Positions 1-10,689 of a DNA stretch of 64,000 nt are shown here, one piece after another (positions within the stretch are counted from its first letter, which is position 1; the number at the start of each line of letters is the position of its first letter). The notes under the pieces were generated by a model. It saw only the letters and a program-made list of their open reading frames with translations. It had not been told where the DNA came from and ran no database searches. Origin of the DNA: Lithodes maja. Taxonomy: Eukaryota > Arthropoda > Malacostraca > Decapoda > Lithodidae. Location of the stretch: contig JBAKBP010004403.1 in assembly GCA_037953745.1 (NCBI GenBank), forward strand, positions 62,001 to 126,000, given 5' to 3'. A program made the translations under genes and the position numbers.

Positions 1-930
1 AGAGTGGGAAAGGGGAGGGAAAGACGAGGAAGAGAAATTGTTGGAGAGGTTTTTGGCTAGATGCCAGAAAGCTTGGGAAGAGCTAGAGTTGGATAGTTCA
101 GTGCATTTATTATTGATGAAAGAGTGTTTGGCAAGTCGAAGAACAGATTTGGCTTGATTCCGGGCAGAAACATATGAAGAATGAGAGTCTTGAGTTTTAA
201 GGCGTCGGTACCGTTTGAATGCTTCCTCCTTATTGCGGACAGCAGTAGAACAGGCGTGAGTAAACCAAGATTTTTTAGCATTAGTCTGAGAGAAAGAGAA
301 TGGAATGTATGCTTCCATGCCCGATAGGATTACCTCGGTAATGCGTTCAGCACTCTCCGAGGGTCCTCGGCCATGGAAGCAGAAATCATTCCATGGGAAA
401 TCAAAGAAGTACTGCCGAAGAGCCTCCCAGTCGGCAACGCCAAAGTGCCACAAGCGCCGCCGGCTAGGAGGATCGGGTGGCTGTACTGGAGAGATAGGAC
501 AGGTGACAGAGATAAGTTTATGGTCGGAGGAGCCCAAAGGAGAGAAAAGATCGACAGTATAAGAAGAAGGGTTAGAAGTTAGAAACAGGTCAAGAATGTT
601 GGGCCGATCTCCGATGCGATCCGGGATACGGGTTGGTTGCTAAACTAACTGCTCTAGGTCATTTAGGATAGAAAAGACATAGGCTTGTTCACCAGGTGGA
701 TCAGTAGTGTGAGAGGAGAGCCATTGGCGGTGGTGAACGTTGAAATCTCCTAAGATGGAGATTTCTGAGAAAGGAGAAATGGATAGAATGTGTTCCACTG
801 TAGAGTTTAGATAGTCAAAGAATTTAGGAAAGTTGGTAGAGTTAGGGGAAAGATAGACAGCACAGCTAGTTCTCACTTTACCTTTCTCATCATTATTATT
901 TATATCTTTCTTCCTGAGAGTGGTGAAGGC
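1..930 (-). pseudogene. Jockey-like LINE fragment, endonuclease and linker (family J)
   Basis: Reading right to left, the translation gives the apurinic-endonuclease half of a non-LTR retrotransposon: the motif ILGDFNVHHRQW near 750, a conserved block RIPDRIGDRPNILDLFL near 600, and the catalytic SSDHKLISV motif near 510. A linker follows, with AKKSWFTHACSTAVRNKEEAF around 240-280. The RT domain would continue beyond the left edge. The frame is open except for an in-frame TAG at 640-642, between LEQLV and QPTRIPD, where related elements have a sense codon. That stop makes the copy defective. The 5' limit near 930 is uncertain. A piece with the same style of C-terminus lies at 52.9-53.5 kb. 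Assignment to the Jockey group rests on recognised protein similarity, not on a tree. Confidence 0.75.
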
Positions 931-1014
931 AGTGGGGCCATAATGGTGTGCCCCATGGTTCCCTAGTGTCTTACTCTCACAGCCCACTGGCACAAGTTGG
1001 CCTTTCTCTCTGGC

Positions 1015-1345
1015 GTAGGGATGCAGCGACCCCAACGCCCGCCACTTCGGTGGTGCAGTTAGCCTCTGTAGCAGTTACGGTGATTTCTTGTTACTGCCTT
1101 ATTGTAGCACGGTTAAGGCTGGTGTGGGGCGATTTCGTCAGGTGCAGGTGCTTCAGGGGGACTTTATTGAGTTCTGCTGAGATACTGTTAGCGCTATACC
1201 AACATCAGCCACTGTGATAACATGATGGGGTGTTGTTGTGGCAAGACTGTTGTACAGTGCTGCAGTAAAGACTGTAACCACCGTGTTATGATTGCTGTGC
1301 ACAGTGTGCAGTAATGTGATTGTACCATGGAAGCCACATTCACTG
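1015..1345 (-). repeat. Dispersed repeat U, copy 1
   Basis: The reverse complement of this stretch matches 10,690-10,965. Shared blocks include GATGTTGGTATAGYGCTAAC, a CAGCA..ACTCAATAAAGTC block and a CAC..GCACCTGCA block. The two copies are inverted relative to each other. No coding capacity or terminal repeats are visible, and the repeat type is unknown. Confidence 0.6.
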
Positions 1346-1799
1346 TGGACGGTTGCAGTCTTTAAACCCGTAAGTATGTATGTACTGTATTCCAAACTAT
1401 CATATAAGACCCTCCATCAATCAAAATGCCCCTCCAGTAATATGGAAAAGTACCATGGTAAAAGTATAAGTTACCTCTGCCACTGCTGACACAAGGCTAA
1501 TTTTAATAGCAAATTTTGAAGTAAAACATGCATCATATAAGGCAGCATACATACGGGGTTAATACACACTACAGTAATTAACTTATTCTGGACTGTACCT
1601 CATACTCCTGTGAGAACTTTTGATTGTCGTTGCCCTTGAGCCGCTCTATTTGTTCAGCCAGTTGTGTGATGGGGATGGGAGATCATTCCCGGGGTTTGGA
1701 AGTTAAGGCGCCTCATCTCCACTGGGTCCAGAGGTGCTGCTGGGATGATACCTGTGGGAATACACCAGTTAGACCAAGAGAGATATCACACTTGGACCC
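1346..1799. other. Unassigned non-coding stretch
   Basis: I see no gene, no recognisable repeat copy and no splice-flanked coding block here. Short ORFs are chance-like. Confidence 0.5.
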
Positions 1800-2178
1800 A
1801 CTAGTTATGAGATTATAAGACGTTCGGCCCATTAGTTTGGTGATTTTAACACCTTTCGCCCCATTTCGTTGTCAATTTTAAGACCTTTCGTGCCATTTAG
1901 GTGTCGATTTTTTCCTGGTGAGCGATAGCGAGCCTGCAATTTAAGAGGAATCGGCCGGGACATTCTTCTACCGAAAAATGTTGGCCTACAAATTTATGTT
2001 GAAGGGGGGTCTAGGGGGTGTATTTCTAAGCTTGATGGAGGTCTAGGGAGGAAACTAAAAAAATATATGAATTAATAGACCAAACGAGGGGCGTCGCGCT
2101 CCTTGGTGCCGCTAGAAGAGTGGCGAACACATCAAAAGGTATCAAAAGGTAAAGGTAAACAAACGGCCATGTTATAGA
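1800..2178 (+). mobile_element. MITE family A copy, interrupted by a LINE alpha 3' fragment
   Basis: This carries the family A core (CCTGGTGAGCGATAGCGAGCC near 1,915), the following CGAAAAATG block and the distal block GGAGGTCTAGGGAGGAAAC. It matches the complete copies at 24,013-24,347, 29,533-29,868 and 54,086-54,426. The proximal TTAA end is missing. The distal end is split by 2,086-2,156 and resumes at AAACGGCCA, which is contiguous in the copy at 11,847-11,985. Confidence 0.8.
2086..2156 (+). mobile_element. Extremely 5'-truncated LINE alpha copy (last ~70 bp)
   Basis: The sequence GAGGGGCGTCGCGCTCCTTG and its continuation to GGCGAACACATC matches the last codons and 3' end of the LINE at 54.9-58.0 kb. 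It ends in the same kind of 10-bp tail, ATCAAAAGGT repeated twice. Flanking AAAC at 2,082-2,085 and 2,157-2,160 looks like the target duplication. The unoccupied site is seen at 11.85 kb. Confidence 0.85.
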
Positions 2179-2605
2179 TCGGGGTGTTACTTATATACTG
2201 TATATACCCACACCACCACCCACACTGCTGCCACCCACTCCTGTTCCTCCGTGGACCAGGCTTAGGTCTTGCATCAGGGTTAGAAAAACACACCCTAGAC
2301 CCCCTTTCAAGATAAATTTGTACATTTTTTGGTAGAAAAATATCCCGGCCGAAGGCCGATTCCTCTTAAAATTGCAGGCTCGCTATCGCTCATCAGGAAA
2401 TAATCGACACCTAAATGGCACAAAAGGTCTTAAAATTGACAAGAAAATGGGGAGAAAGGTGTTAAAATCGCCAAACTAATGGGCCGAACGTTAAAGAACG
2501 GGTGTTACTTCTATACATACCCCCACCACCCACACCACCACCCACACCTCCGCCGCCCACTCCTGTTCCTCCGTGGCCCAGGCTTAGGTCCTGCATCAGG
2601 GGCTT
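2178..2605. repeat. Direct duplication around an inverted partial MITE A
   Basis: The block GGGTGTTACTT..TATAC through CTCCGTGG.CCAGGCTTAGG occurs at about 2,180-2,278 and again at about 2,499-2,597. Between the two copies lies 2,282-2,495, an inverted partial family A element: CGCTATCGCTCATCAGGAA, then the CGCCAAACTAATGGGCCGAACG end. Together with the element at 1,800-2,075 this forms a large imperfect inverted repeat. Confidence 0.7.
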
Positions 2606-2869
2606 GGTTACTTGAGCCTGGTCGTGAGACTTGGGCTGCCGTCGACGTCTGGGGATACAAAAACGTATTCTTTAGAATATTAAGGAAACACTATTGTGAT
2701 TTAAGGACATTATTTTATTTTTATACCAGTAGCTATTCAAAGTAATAGTATTACAGATGGTGTTCTGCCTGTGTCTTGCCTTAGGGCAGTGCAGTACATA
2801 CAAGTTTAAAGACCGTTTGTCCACAGAGACTGTGGTTACAGTCTCACGTCCTAAATGGCAGCTTTCCAG

Positions 2870-3890
2870 GCGGCCCTGTCAAGGGCTGCCTCTGTTGTCA
2901 AGTTCTTTATTTTGAGATCGGACCGGAGTACCCGAGCCCACGTCATTCTAGGTTCACCCCTATGCGCAGCTCCCCCCACGTTCACAGTCCGTCATTTCTT
3001 CACCCAGTTCTGATCATCCATTCTCTCCACATGTTCAAACCAACCAAGTCGGCTCGTGCGCATCACTTCACCGACACTCCTAATGCCCAGACGCCTTCTT
3101 AATTCCTCACCCGATACCCTGTCCCTAAGATTAGCCCCACACATCCATCTCACCATTCTCTTCTCATTCCGTTCCATTCTCTTGACATCCTCCGCTTTAA
3201 CCGGCCGCGTCTCCGAGGCATAGGTCATCGCTCTCCTAACACACGAGGTATACACCTTCCCTTTAAGGTGAAGTGGGAGTCCTCTCATGGTCAGGAGTGG
3301 CAACAGCTCTCTATACTTGCCCCAGCCACTTCTGACTCTAGCAATGGAGCCAGCTTCACCGCCACCTCCGGCGGAAACCGTATCACCCAAGTAGCAGAAT
3401 GAATTCACACACTCCAACATTATACTGTCAAAATCAACAATAACAGGCAGGTCATTTAACACAAGATCTCCCTTGCACACTGTACATTCAAAGTTTATGA
3501 TTCTCGTCAAAGGTCCTTTAGCCCCACTACTCAAGTCACTACAGACACAACATTGAATTGAGTTACTTCCGACCCCCTTCCCACATACTGCGCATGGATA
3601 GTCGCCGCTTCTTTCCCTAGTTCCAAGCCCTACTCCATTAATCATGACCTTTGTTTTAACTACTGTATATTAACTCTTAAGAGTCTTAGACCCTTGTTTG
3701 CCATACCCTCCCTCCATATTTTGAACTTTACTTCTGCTTCCTGCGCACTATCTGCGATAAGAACTAGGTCATCTGCATATAACAACTCCCATGGGACTCA
3801 TGACGGGAGTCCTGTCCTAAAGTCCTTTGACAGAGCCTCCATGATCAAATCAAACCGTAATGGGCTCAGCACTGAACCTTGGTGAACTAA
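2870..3890 (-). pseudogene. Non-LTR reverse transcriptase remnant (RT motifs 4-5 to C-terminus)
   Basis: On the minus strand, 3,890-3,700 translates with the RT motifs HQGSVLSPLRFDLIMEAL and LYADDLVLIADS, the YADD catalytic box. Next come a cysteine-rich segment (YPCAVCGKGVGSN), a YLGDTVSAGGG block, the C-terminal segment WMCGANLRDRVSGEELRRRLG, and GWFEHVERMDDQNWVKK, then RTVNVGG..RGEPRMTWARV. Several lesions are present: an in-frame stop between the SVLSP and YADD motifs, further frame breaks near 3,600-3,660, a disrupted zinc-finger-like segment, and TGA where this conserved WVKK-C motif has a Cys codon. The architecture is RTE-like or a related endonuclease-RT lineage. It is dead. Confidence 0.75.
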
Positions 3891-3947
3891 CTTTCACATG
3901 AACATCTTAACATCTGAAAACTAATAAATATAAACAAAAAAACTTAC

Positions 3948-4174
3948 TTCCAGACAAAGAGGAAGAGGAAGAGAAATATGACCACCAACAAGACGGCTCC
4001 GATGATGGGACCGACGATCATCAGCATCTCCATGTCGTTCACATTGTCTTGCATGTGGACGTTATTGGTGTCCGTGGGTTCGTAGGGGTTGGGACGACGG
4101 GGCAGTTCTCCCGAGGTGGCCGGTCGCATATCCAGTGAGATGTGAGCCGAGAATGGAGACTACGTGTACAAATG
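3948..4174 (-). pseudogene. Lar: Lar receptor tyrosine phosphatase, transmembrane exon with in-frame TAG
   Basis: Lar is a type I membrane receptor tyrosine phosphatase acting in axon guidance and cell adhesion. The exon is bounded by an acceptor (CTTCCTCAG before 4,174) and a donor (GTAAGT after 3,948). It encodes 75 codons plus two bases. It begins HLYT*SPFSAHISLDM, the conserved end of the membrane-proximal extracellular region, followed by a Pro-rich stalk and a hydrophobic helix (MLMIVGPIIGAVLLVV and on to FVW). Codon 5 is TAG at 4,160-4,162, where the family has Ser (TCG to TAG is one change). An alternative acceptor directly after the TAG would avoid the stop but would drop five codons and shift the phase. 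It follows the 43-nt exon at 6,148-6,190 with matching phase (both at codon boundaries). The cytoplasmic phosphatase exons are not in the window. Confidence 0.8.
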
Positions 4175-4328
4175 CTGAGGAAGATATAAGATACAGGTTA
4201 GCATGTTGCTGTTGTTTTTGTTCCCTAAGCTGCCTGGTTAGCATGTCCTTTCCTATCACATAAGCATTAGGCTATTCATAGTACAGTTGGGTCCAGTACA
4301 TGATTAGATAAATATCCACTTCCAGTGG

Positions 4329-5700
4329 CATAATAGTCCCCCTATATAAGGGCAAAGGGGAAAGAGAAGTGTGTGTGGTAACCACCGAGGAATATGTCTT
4401 CTAAGCGTAGTAGGGAAGGTATACAGTAGGGTAGTGATTGAGAGAGTGAGAGTGAGAACGGAGAAATGGATAGGTGACGAGCAGGGAGGTTTTAGGAAGG
4501 GAAGAAGATGTGTAGATCAGATTTTTACCCTGAATTGTGTTGTGGAGAAATATCTGGAGAAAAACAAAAGGTGTATGTTGCCTTTATGGACTTGGAGAAG
4601 GCATATGACAGAGTGGATAGAGAAGGTTTGTGGAAAGTACTTAGAATATACGGAGTAGAGGGCAACTTGCTGAAAGCAGTGAAGAGCATGTATGAGGGTG
4701 CAAAGGCGGCAGTACGTGTGGAGAGTGAGCAGAGCGAGTTCTTTGACCTGAATGTTGGTTTGAAACAGAGGTGTGTGATGTCCCCGTGGTTGTTTACTGT
4801 ATATATGGATGGAGTCATGAAAGAAATACTATCAAGAGCAGTGGATGTTGGTGTATCGCTGAAAAGGGAGGGAATTGAGTGGAAGCTACCTATACTGCTG
4901 TTTGCAGATGATACAGTTCTGATGAGTGATAATGAATGGGAGTTGCAGGGTCTGGTAAATGAGTTTGGAACAGTGTGCGAAAAACTGAATATGAAGGTAA
5001 ATGCGGGAAAGAGCAAGGTTATGGTCTTCGAAAGGGGTGAAGTCACAGAGTGTGAGGTGAAGCTGAACGGTCAGGCTATGGAGATCGTCAACTCTTTTAA
5101 GTATCTGGGCAGTGTGTTGAGTAAAGATGGGACTATGGATGAAGAAGTGCGGGAGAGGGTACAACAGGGGAAGAGGGTTGTAGGAACGCTAACAGCAGTA
5201 ACAAGAAATAGGGTGGTCAGTATGGAAGTGAAGAAGTCCTTGCATGACAGTGTGGTAATCCCGACACTGACTTACGGAAGCGAAGCATGGACGTTGGTTG
5301 AGAGACTCAGACCAAGAGTGAGAGCAGTGGAAATGAATTACTTGAGAAATGCGTGCAGAGTTACATGGAGGGATAGACAGACTAATGAGGAAGTAAGAAG
5401 GAGGTGTGGTGTGGAGGTAAATGTGCTGGAAAGTGTGAAAAGGAACAACTTGAGATAGTTCGGCCATATGGAACGTATAGAAAGCGAGAGAATGACTAAG
5501 AGGGTGTACGCGAGCGAGGTGGAGGGACAGAGAGGGAGAGGTAGACCGAATGAGAGGTGGAAGGATGGAGTGAGGAAGTACATGAACGAAGGAGGTTCTG
5601 GTTGGGGGGAGGGGCGTCGACTGACTGGGGACAGAGGTGCATGGGGGAGGTTCGTTCGTGGCCACCCCTTCGGGGATGACGGCGTCAGGCAATAGATAGA
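4329..5700 (+). mobile_element. 5'-truncated RTE-like LINE with 9-bp target duplication
   Basis: This is a copy of the RTE-like element at 12.8-20.3 kb, starting inside the RT domain. The protein shows NHRGICLLSVVGKVYSRVVI, AFMDLEKAYDRVD, LKQRCVMSPWLF (usual G replaced by R), LLFADDTVLM, then the C-terminal GHMERIES and RGRGRPNERWKDG blocks. A one-base deletion near 4,560 shifts the frame, and TAG at 5,456-5,458 replaces the Trp codon of WFGHME, so it is inactive. It ends in an ATAG tail and is flanked by TTCCAGTGG at 4,320-4,328 and 5,701-5,709. It is antisense to Lar and lies between two Lar exons. Confidence 0.9.
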
Positions 5701-6147
5701 TTCCAGTGGTTTTCGCTCAACAAGTGTTATTGGTATCTTTATAGTTACTGGGAGAAGTGCTTATCCCTCAGAGTATTAGTCAGTGTCCGAAACTTTGTGA
5801 AATAGCTGACAACACTTATCAACCTCGACCGTACAACCCTGTACTTTTTTTTTCTCTCTCTCAGCTTATAGAAGGTCCACTGAAGGGTGAGAGAGCCAGT
5901 CTTACCTCATCTCTTGAGGTGGAAAGGTGGCCTCTCCTGCCATTTTGGCCACATTGCTTGGGACTGGGGGAGACTTTAATTACTGTATCCTACAGGACTG
6001 AACGGGTTAATTGCCGAGTTGGAAGTAATAATAAATCTAAAAATAATAATAATAGGCTGGTATTTTATTTTTTGGCGCGGCAATTCTGTGCGTGGATTGC
6101 CAAGCGTTCACTACACTACAGTATAACTTTACTGAGCAGCAACATAC

Positions 6148-6190
6148 CTGACCAGGCGTATCCACAACAGCTCTAATAAATATTCTGTAT
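6148..6190 (-). CDS. Lar: Lar, 43-nt exon
   Basis: This small exon lies between an acceptor TTGTTTACAG and a donor GTATGT. It supplies one base that completes the AG carried over from the 7.6 kb exon, giving RYRIFIRAVVDTPGQ, a strongly conserved Lar segment just before the membrane-proximal HLYT block. It ends on a codon boundary, as the next exon (4,174) requires. The exact phase match on both sides is strong evidence that this is a real exon. It is too short for ORF finding to reveal. No lesion is visible in it. Confidence 0.88.
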
Positions 6191-6290
6191 CTGTAAACAA
6201 AAAGGACAACATTAATATTTGTGGCACAATACAACAACAATACAAGCACATGGTAGATTATTTAACAATATATCAAGCATTTACAATATA

Positions 6291-6482
6291 CAGGTCTCCC
6301 TCGATTTACGATTGGGTTACGTTCCTGAAAACCCGATCGTAAATAGACAAATCGTATAGCGAACCTTAGAATTAATGGGGTAAATGGGGATGCGTTCTGG
6401 GACCAACCAAAACCCAAACCCAAACACCTAAAAACCTATAATAATGCAGTAAATCTGGGCATCAGATAGTGAGGGAGACCTG
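6291..6482 (+). mobile_element. pogo/Tigger-style MITE with perfect TIRs
   Basis: The 192-bp element starts CAGGTCTCCCTC and ends GAGGGAGACCTG, with TA flanking both ends (6,289-6,290 and 6,483-6,484). The interior has CGTAAAT and GATCGTAAATAGACAAATCG motifs but no coding sequence. TA target use and CAG-type termini fit the Tc1/mariner-pogo group. It lies in a Lar intron about 100 bp upstream of the 43-nt exon in the sense of transcription. Confidence 0.85.
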
Positions 6483-7229
6483 TATCATACTGCAGTAAAC
6501 GGCTCTAAATACAACATTGAAGGTAAGCAATTCTAAGCATTCCAGGGTTTTCCTTCAAGGTTTTTCTGTCATTATGATGAAAATGAAAACAAAAAATATA
6601 TACCGGTATATAACTCATTAATACCAGCTAAGTAATTCTCCCTACCAACAAATGCCAAAAGTGTCCGACAGAGGCGCTGAACGCAATGTTTACCACGGTG
6701 CATCATGGGAAACTGTATACTGTACATCGCGGATCTCTGCACCCTCTCTCTCTCTTTTAACAATTCTTTATTATAAGCAGTATGTGGAAATGTCTGTAGC
6801 GGACACATATTATAGCCTATGCATACTGTTGTTTAGTATATTTTAAAGTCACCCATACCCATATATGACGTATATTTACAATACAAAGTCACCAAGCATT
6901 TTCGTGCCTTTTTGTTATGATTACTAATCAGCTTATAATTATGTTTGTAGTTATTATCAGCTGCATATGGACATTCCCATGACTACTATACTTTATAAGG
7001 ATTTAGTGTAGTCGTATACTGTATAATAAAAGAAAGTATAATCACTAGAAATCATGATAAACTGTGCATGTCCTAGGTGTTAAGTATTGTTGATGTCCAC
7101 AGTCGTAGCTTTGGCGCTAGTTCAGATGCGTCCACCAGAGGTCTCTCAAATGTATTCTTGGTAGCAAGAATTAAATAAATATTTTCTTTAGTAGTGTTTG
7201 CTCAATAACCTAATAGATCTTAATATAAT

Positions 7230-7402
7230 TTCCCCTGCCATGAACTAAGCCCCAGGGCAGCACTTCCTTTTCACATCTTTCCCACATTCTCTCCGAAATA
7301 CTGTTGCAACACTTGGAACAGCAGTGTTTTGGAGGACAAGTAACCTCGAGGGGTCACATGATCTGTTGTTGCTTGTTTTCCTTTGTACTCCTTTGTACAT
7401 AA
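7230..7402 (+). mobile_element. LINE gamma 3' UTR fragment
   Basis: AGTGTTTTGGAGGACAAGTA followed by GGGTCACATGATCTGTTGTT matches the 3' UTRs of LINE gamma at 46.2, 49.8 and 50.7 kb. The fragment ends in the same tail, CTTTGTACTCCTTTGTAC. It is a severely 5'-truncated retrocopy in the Lar intron and diverges from the 43-50 kb copies. Confidence 0.8.
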
Positions 7403-7648
7403 CACAAAACGAATACAGTAATGATATAGGTACCGACAACGAACTTGACAATACTCTAGACCCATAACTTCTTATAACTCAAAATGAATGAAAGCAATTG
7501 GGCTGACATTTCTATCATTTGGGAAGAGTCCACCAGGAAATAGGTGTGGATATTTACAGCCAGTTTGCTCAAGGCTCTTTTGAGTTACGAAGAGGTCAGG
7601 GGTCGAGATGTTTGTCAAGTTGGTTGGCGTTAGGTATAGTTATCTTAC

Positions 7649-7803
7649 CTTTTCTTTGCCTGGAGAGGTCTGTTTTTGAAGCCTTCATAGATGTGGGCAT
7701 TTCCCAATGAGAATGAATATGGAATATTTCTATGAAGGAACTTGGCAGCGATGTAGGGACCTTCAGCAAGAGCTTCTTTACTCACAGCTTTATTGGCAAT
7801 TAG
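7649..7803 (-). CDS. Lar: Lar, extracellular membrane-proximal exon
   Basis: Acceptor TTTGCTTTGCAG precedes 7,803 and donor GTAAGATA follows 7,649. The exon codes for 51 residues plus AG. The protein begins LIANKAVSKEALAEGPYIAA and continues AKFLHRNIPYSFSLGN and AHIYEGFKNRPLQAKK. The YIAAKF..NIPY.F.LG...IYEGF.N pattern is characteristic of the last extracellular segment of Lar-family receptor phosphatases. It continues directly from LTDD at the end of the 11.5 kb exon (codon boundary to codon boundary) and hands two bases to the 43-nt exon at 6.1 kb. No premature stop is present. Expression is not inferable here. Confidence 0.9.
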
Positions 7804-7885
7804 CTGCAAAGCAAAAATATATTTCAGTATAAAACAAACAATGATATTCAATCTGTATTGTAGTCTTGCAATAAAAATGAAGTCA

Positions 7886-7990
7886 TATCTATCTATCTAT
7901 TGCCAGACGCCTTACTCCACGTAATGGGGGTGGCCATACACAAAATACCCCCAAGCGGATTTAAGAGGGACAACCCATGCCAGTTTACTG
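7886..7990 (-). mobile_element. RTE-like LINE 3' terminal scrap
   Basis: An ATAG-type tail (CTATCTATCTATTGCC on the plus strand) is joined to TTGCCAGACGCC..GGGGTGGCC, the terminus shared with the RTE copies at 5.7, 8.7 and 12.8 kb. Similarity fades after about 50 bp. Confidence 0.6.
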
Positions 7991-8269
7991 AAGGACTTAC
8001 AGGATTGACCACTCAATTTAGGGTCCGTCCGACTCCGAGGCCTTTTATGTATTTTTTAGCACTATTTTTTTACAGTGGTGTGCGGCTAATCCATCCACTA
8101 ACCTGCTTCACTCTAAGGTAGCAGTACGTATAAGGCTTACTCCCCTAGACAGGTTGCCGACCAAGACTAACGAGTCCCATCCACCCGGACAGTCATATAA
8201 TACTGGCTATATTCATGCACGTCTGTCTTTTCCTGTACTACTGTTTCTAGTTCGGGGATGGGAGGATAG

Positions 8270-8437
8270 GATTCCCCCTCCCCTTGTAAAATTCACCTAC
8301 TAGACGAGACAGAAAATGAGACGAAAGAACGCGACAGTGGTTCCGGACCCTACGAATTGGAACTTTAAATGTTGTTTCTGTTTAGGCTCTGTCTCGAGTT
8401 GGCCACCCCCAGCTATGGGGTATGTGCTTGAGTAGCC
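8270..8437 (+). repeat. Dispersed repeat R, copy 1
   Basis: It contains GTAAAATTCACCTACTAGACGA, GGAACTTTAAATGTTGTTTC and GGCTCTGTCTCGAGTTGGCC, then ACCCCCAGCTATGGGGTATG. The same order occurs at 9,056-9,205 and, inverted and split by LINE alpha, at 54,841-54,863 plus 58,041-58,170. No coding capacity is seen. Confidence 0.7.
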
Positions 8438-8449
8438 CTATATACTGTA

Positions 8450-8661
8450 CAGTCGCGCTAATAAGTGATGGATCGGCACCAAGTAAGTTTAAATCTATAA
8501 TTGGTATCAGCAATATCTAAGCTTCATTTTTTTCATATCGAGTGAAATATATAAACATTTTCCTACACTTACCCACCCTATTCAACATCTGACAGACATT
8601 AATATAACACAGAGCAAGCTAAACGTAATGACAGCTGGGACACGACTTATTAGCGCGACCG
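8450..8661 (+). mobile_element. Tc1/mariner-type MITE, family T
   Basis: The 212-bp element has inverted ends CAGTCGCGCTAATAAGT and ACTTATTAGCGCGACCG, flanked by TA on both sides. Family T also occurs complete at 12,014-12,211, as left-end pieces at 12,403-12,450 and 12,649-12,720, and as a right half at 20,379-20,512. It has no coding capacity. Confidence 0.85.
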
Positions 8662-8696
8662 TACATACATACATACATAATATTACATATTCATTC

Positions 8697-8882
8697 TATT
8701 TATCTATTGCCAGACACCATGATCCCAGAAGGGGTGGCCATGAATGAATCACCCCATGCACCTCTGTCCCTAGTCAGTCAACGCCCCTCCTTCCATCCAA
8801 CACCGCTTTCACGCATATACTTTGTAACTCCATCCTTCCACCTCTTTCTCAGTCTACCTCTCCCTCTCTGTTCTTCCACATA
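8697..8882 (-). mobile_element. RTE-like LINE 3' fragment (C-terminal codons)
   Basis: On the minus strand this corresponds to the last part of the RTE ORF (region of RGRGRP..WKDG..YMNEGG to GVRQ). It ends in the TTATCTATTGCC junction, that is, an ATAG tail. It is degraded and about 180 bp long. Confidence 0.75.
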
Positions 8883-8928
8883 TTTATGTAAGAACAAAAT
8901 AATGGATAATTAATTCAATAGAGGGGAG

Positions 8929-8930
<2 letters not shown>

Positions 8931-9004
<74 letters not shown>

Positions 9005-9058
9005 TATATATTTAAATAGGTACTATATATATACAGTATATATATATACTGTATATTT
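8931..9058. repeat. (AT)n microsatellite with interruptions
   Basis: A long pure AT run from 8,933 to about 9,000 is followed by TACAGTATATA interruptions. It directly abuts repeat R at 9,056. Confidence 0.95.
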
Positions 9059-9205
9059 GTAAAATTCTCCTACTCAACGAGATAGAGAAAGGGGCGAGGG
9101 AATGCGAAAGTGGTCCCAGACCCAAAGAATTGAAACTTTACAGGTTTCTGTTTGGGCTCTGTCTCGAGTCGGGCACCCCCAGCAATGGGGTATGTGCCTG
9201 AGTAT
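9056..9205 (+). repeat. Dispersed repeat R, copy 2
   Basis: This matches copy 1 at 8,270-8,437 through GTAAAATTC, GGCTCTGTCTCGAGTCGGGC and CAATGGGGTATGTGCCTGAG. It ends in a TA-rich microsatellite (9,203-9,266). Copies of R repeatedly abut tetranucleotide or dinucleotide repeats at this end. Confidence 0.75.
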
Positions 9206-9226
9206 ATATATATATATATATATATA

Positions 9227-9266
<40 letters not shown>

Positions 9267-10689
9267 TGTACATACATACACTCATCCCTCTGCTATCACA
9301 GGTTTTGCTATAGTGTTTGTGTGCTATCACGGCTACCTTAAAAATCCTAAAATTCCCTTATCACGTCCCAAAAGGGTGCTATAGCGGTTCCATACCGACG
9401 AGAAAGTTCAAACACGGCACCCAATACATCATCAGGGAATCACTAGGTGATTGGCTTGACGTCACAGAACATCGGCGGCTGTGATTGGTGGATAGGCTGT
9501 CCACCATTGTTTTGGAAAACTACCCGTTTACAATTTTTTTTCTTCTGCCTGAACATCGTATCTCCCGCGTTTATTAGAGCCTTTAGTGTATTCAGTGATA
9601 AGGACAGTGGGTCTGGTGGTAATGATGAAGGAATTAACCTCTGAAGTGCGCACGGGGGTAATTGAAAACCTCCCCCTGTGCTGACGTATTTGAGGTTTTT
9701 CGTCACTAAAATATTCATTGTACCATTAATAGCATTAATAATTATCCATATGCGCCTATTATGGGTTGATTATAAAGGTATTAACCAGAAACAACAATAA
9801 AACGAGTGAAAACAGCGTTTGGATGGTCAAAATCGGAGATATAGCCCGCGAGTTGTATAATGTATGGGTGAGGCAAGCTACCTTCCCGCCAATTTTCCCC
9901 AAGGCCACTGCGACGCAGTCGATCGATACTCTCTCTCTCTCTCTTGCACTCGATGGCCATCAGTGATGACAACACCCTGCTTGCAACTCGCTAATGTTAG
10001 CACGAAAATATACCTCAGAATAAGGGAATAATAGGGAAAATAGGTGATAACTGAGGGATAGGAGGAAAGTGGGGAAGGAGGGGAGGTAGAGGACTGAGAT
10101 TTTGCATGGCCCAGGGGCCAAACAAAAATAAAAAAATAAAAAAATAAATTTTTTTTTTTTTTTTTTTTTTCGATGTCAAAAGTTGATTTTTAATTTTACT
10201 TACTCAGGAGAGTCTTCCCGCAGTCCGCCGGGGGAACTCTTAAGAGTCTTCCGGCAGCTCCCGGGTTAAATGCCCGGGACCATCAAAACAGAGCAAACGC
10301 TGGTCTAGCCAACCGATGCCGCGCCATGTTGGACGAAAGCGGCGAAATTATGCCGATGAATTAGGCTAGCATATATAGGACTGATTTCAAATAAAGTCTA
10401 CATGGTAAATAATCTCCTCATAATATGTATTTATTAATATTCTCTTCAAATGCATTCAGTGATACGAATAGTGGACCTGGTGGTACTGATGAAGGAATTA
10501 AATGCCCAGTACCGTACCATCAAAACAGACAGAGAGCAAACGCCAGTCTAGCCGACCGACACCGCGCCGTGTCGGACTAAAGCTGCAAAATTATGCCGTT
10601 GAATTAAGCTAGGCTATGCATACAATACATACAATGGTTTAACAAATGTTTTCCATTACATGCATTGTAACGGCTCAGACGGGGTTGCC

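Noticed and set aside
305..562. Small plus-strand ORFs
   Set aside because: They are antisense to the Jockey-like endonuclease/linker, which has recognisable motifs.
9443..9718. 91-codon minus-strand ORF inside the TIR element as a transposase
   Set aside because: No DDE, HTH or other transposase motif can be recognised; left uncalled.
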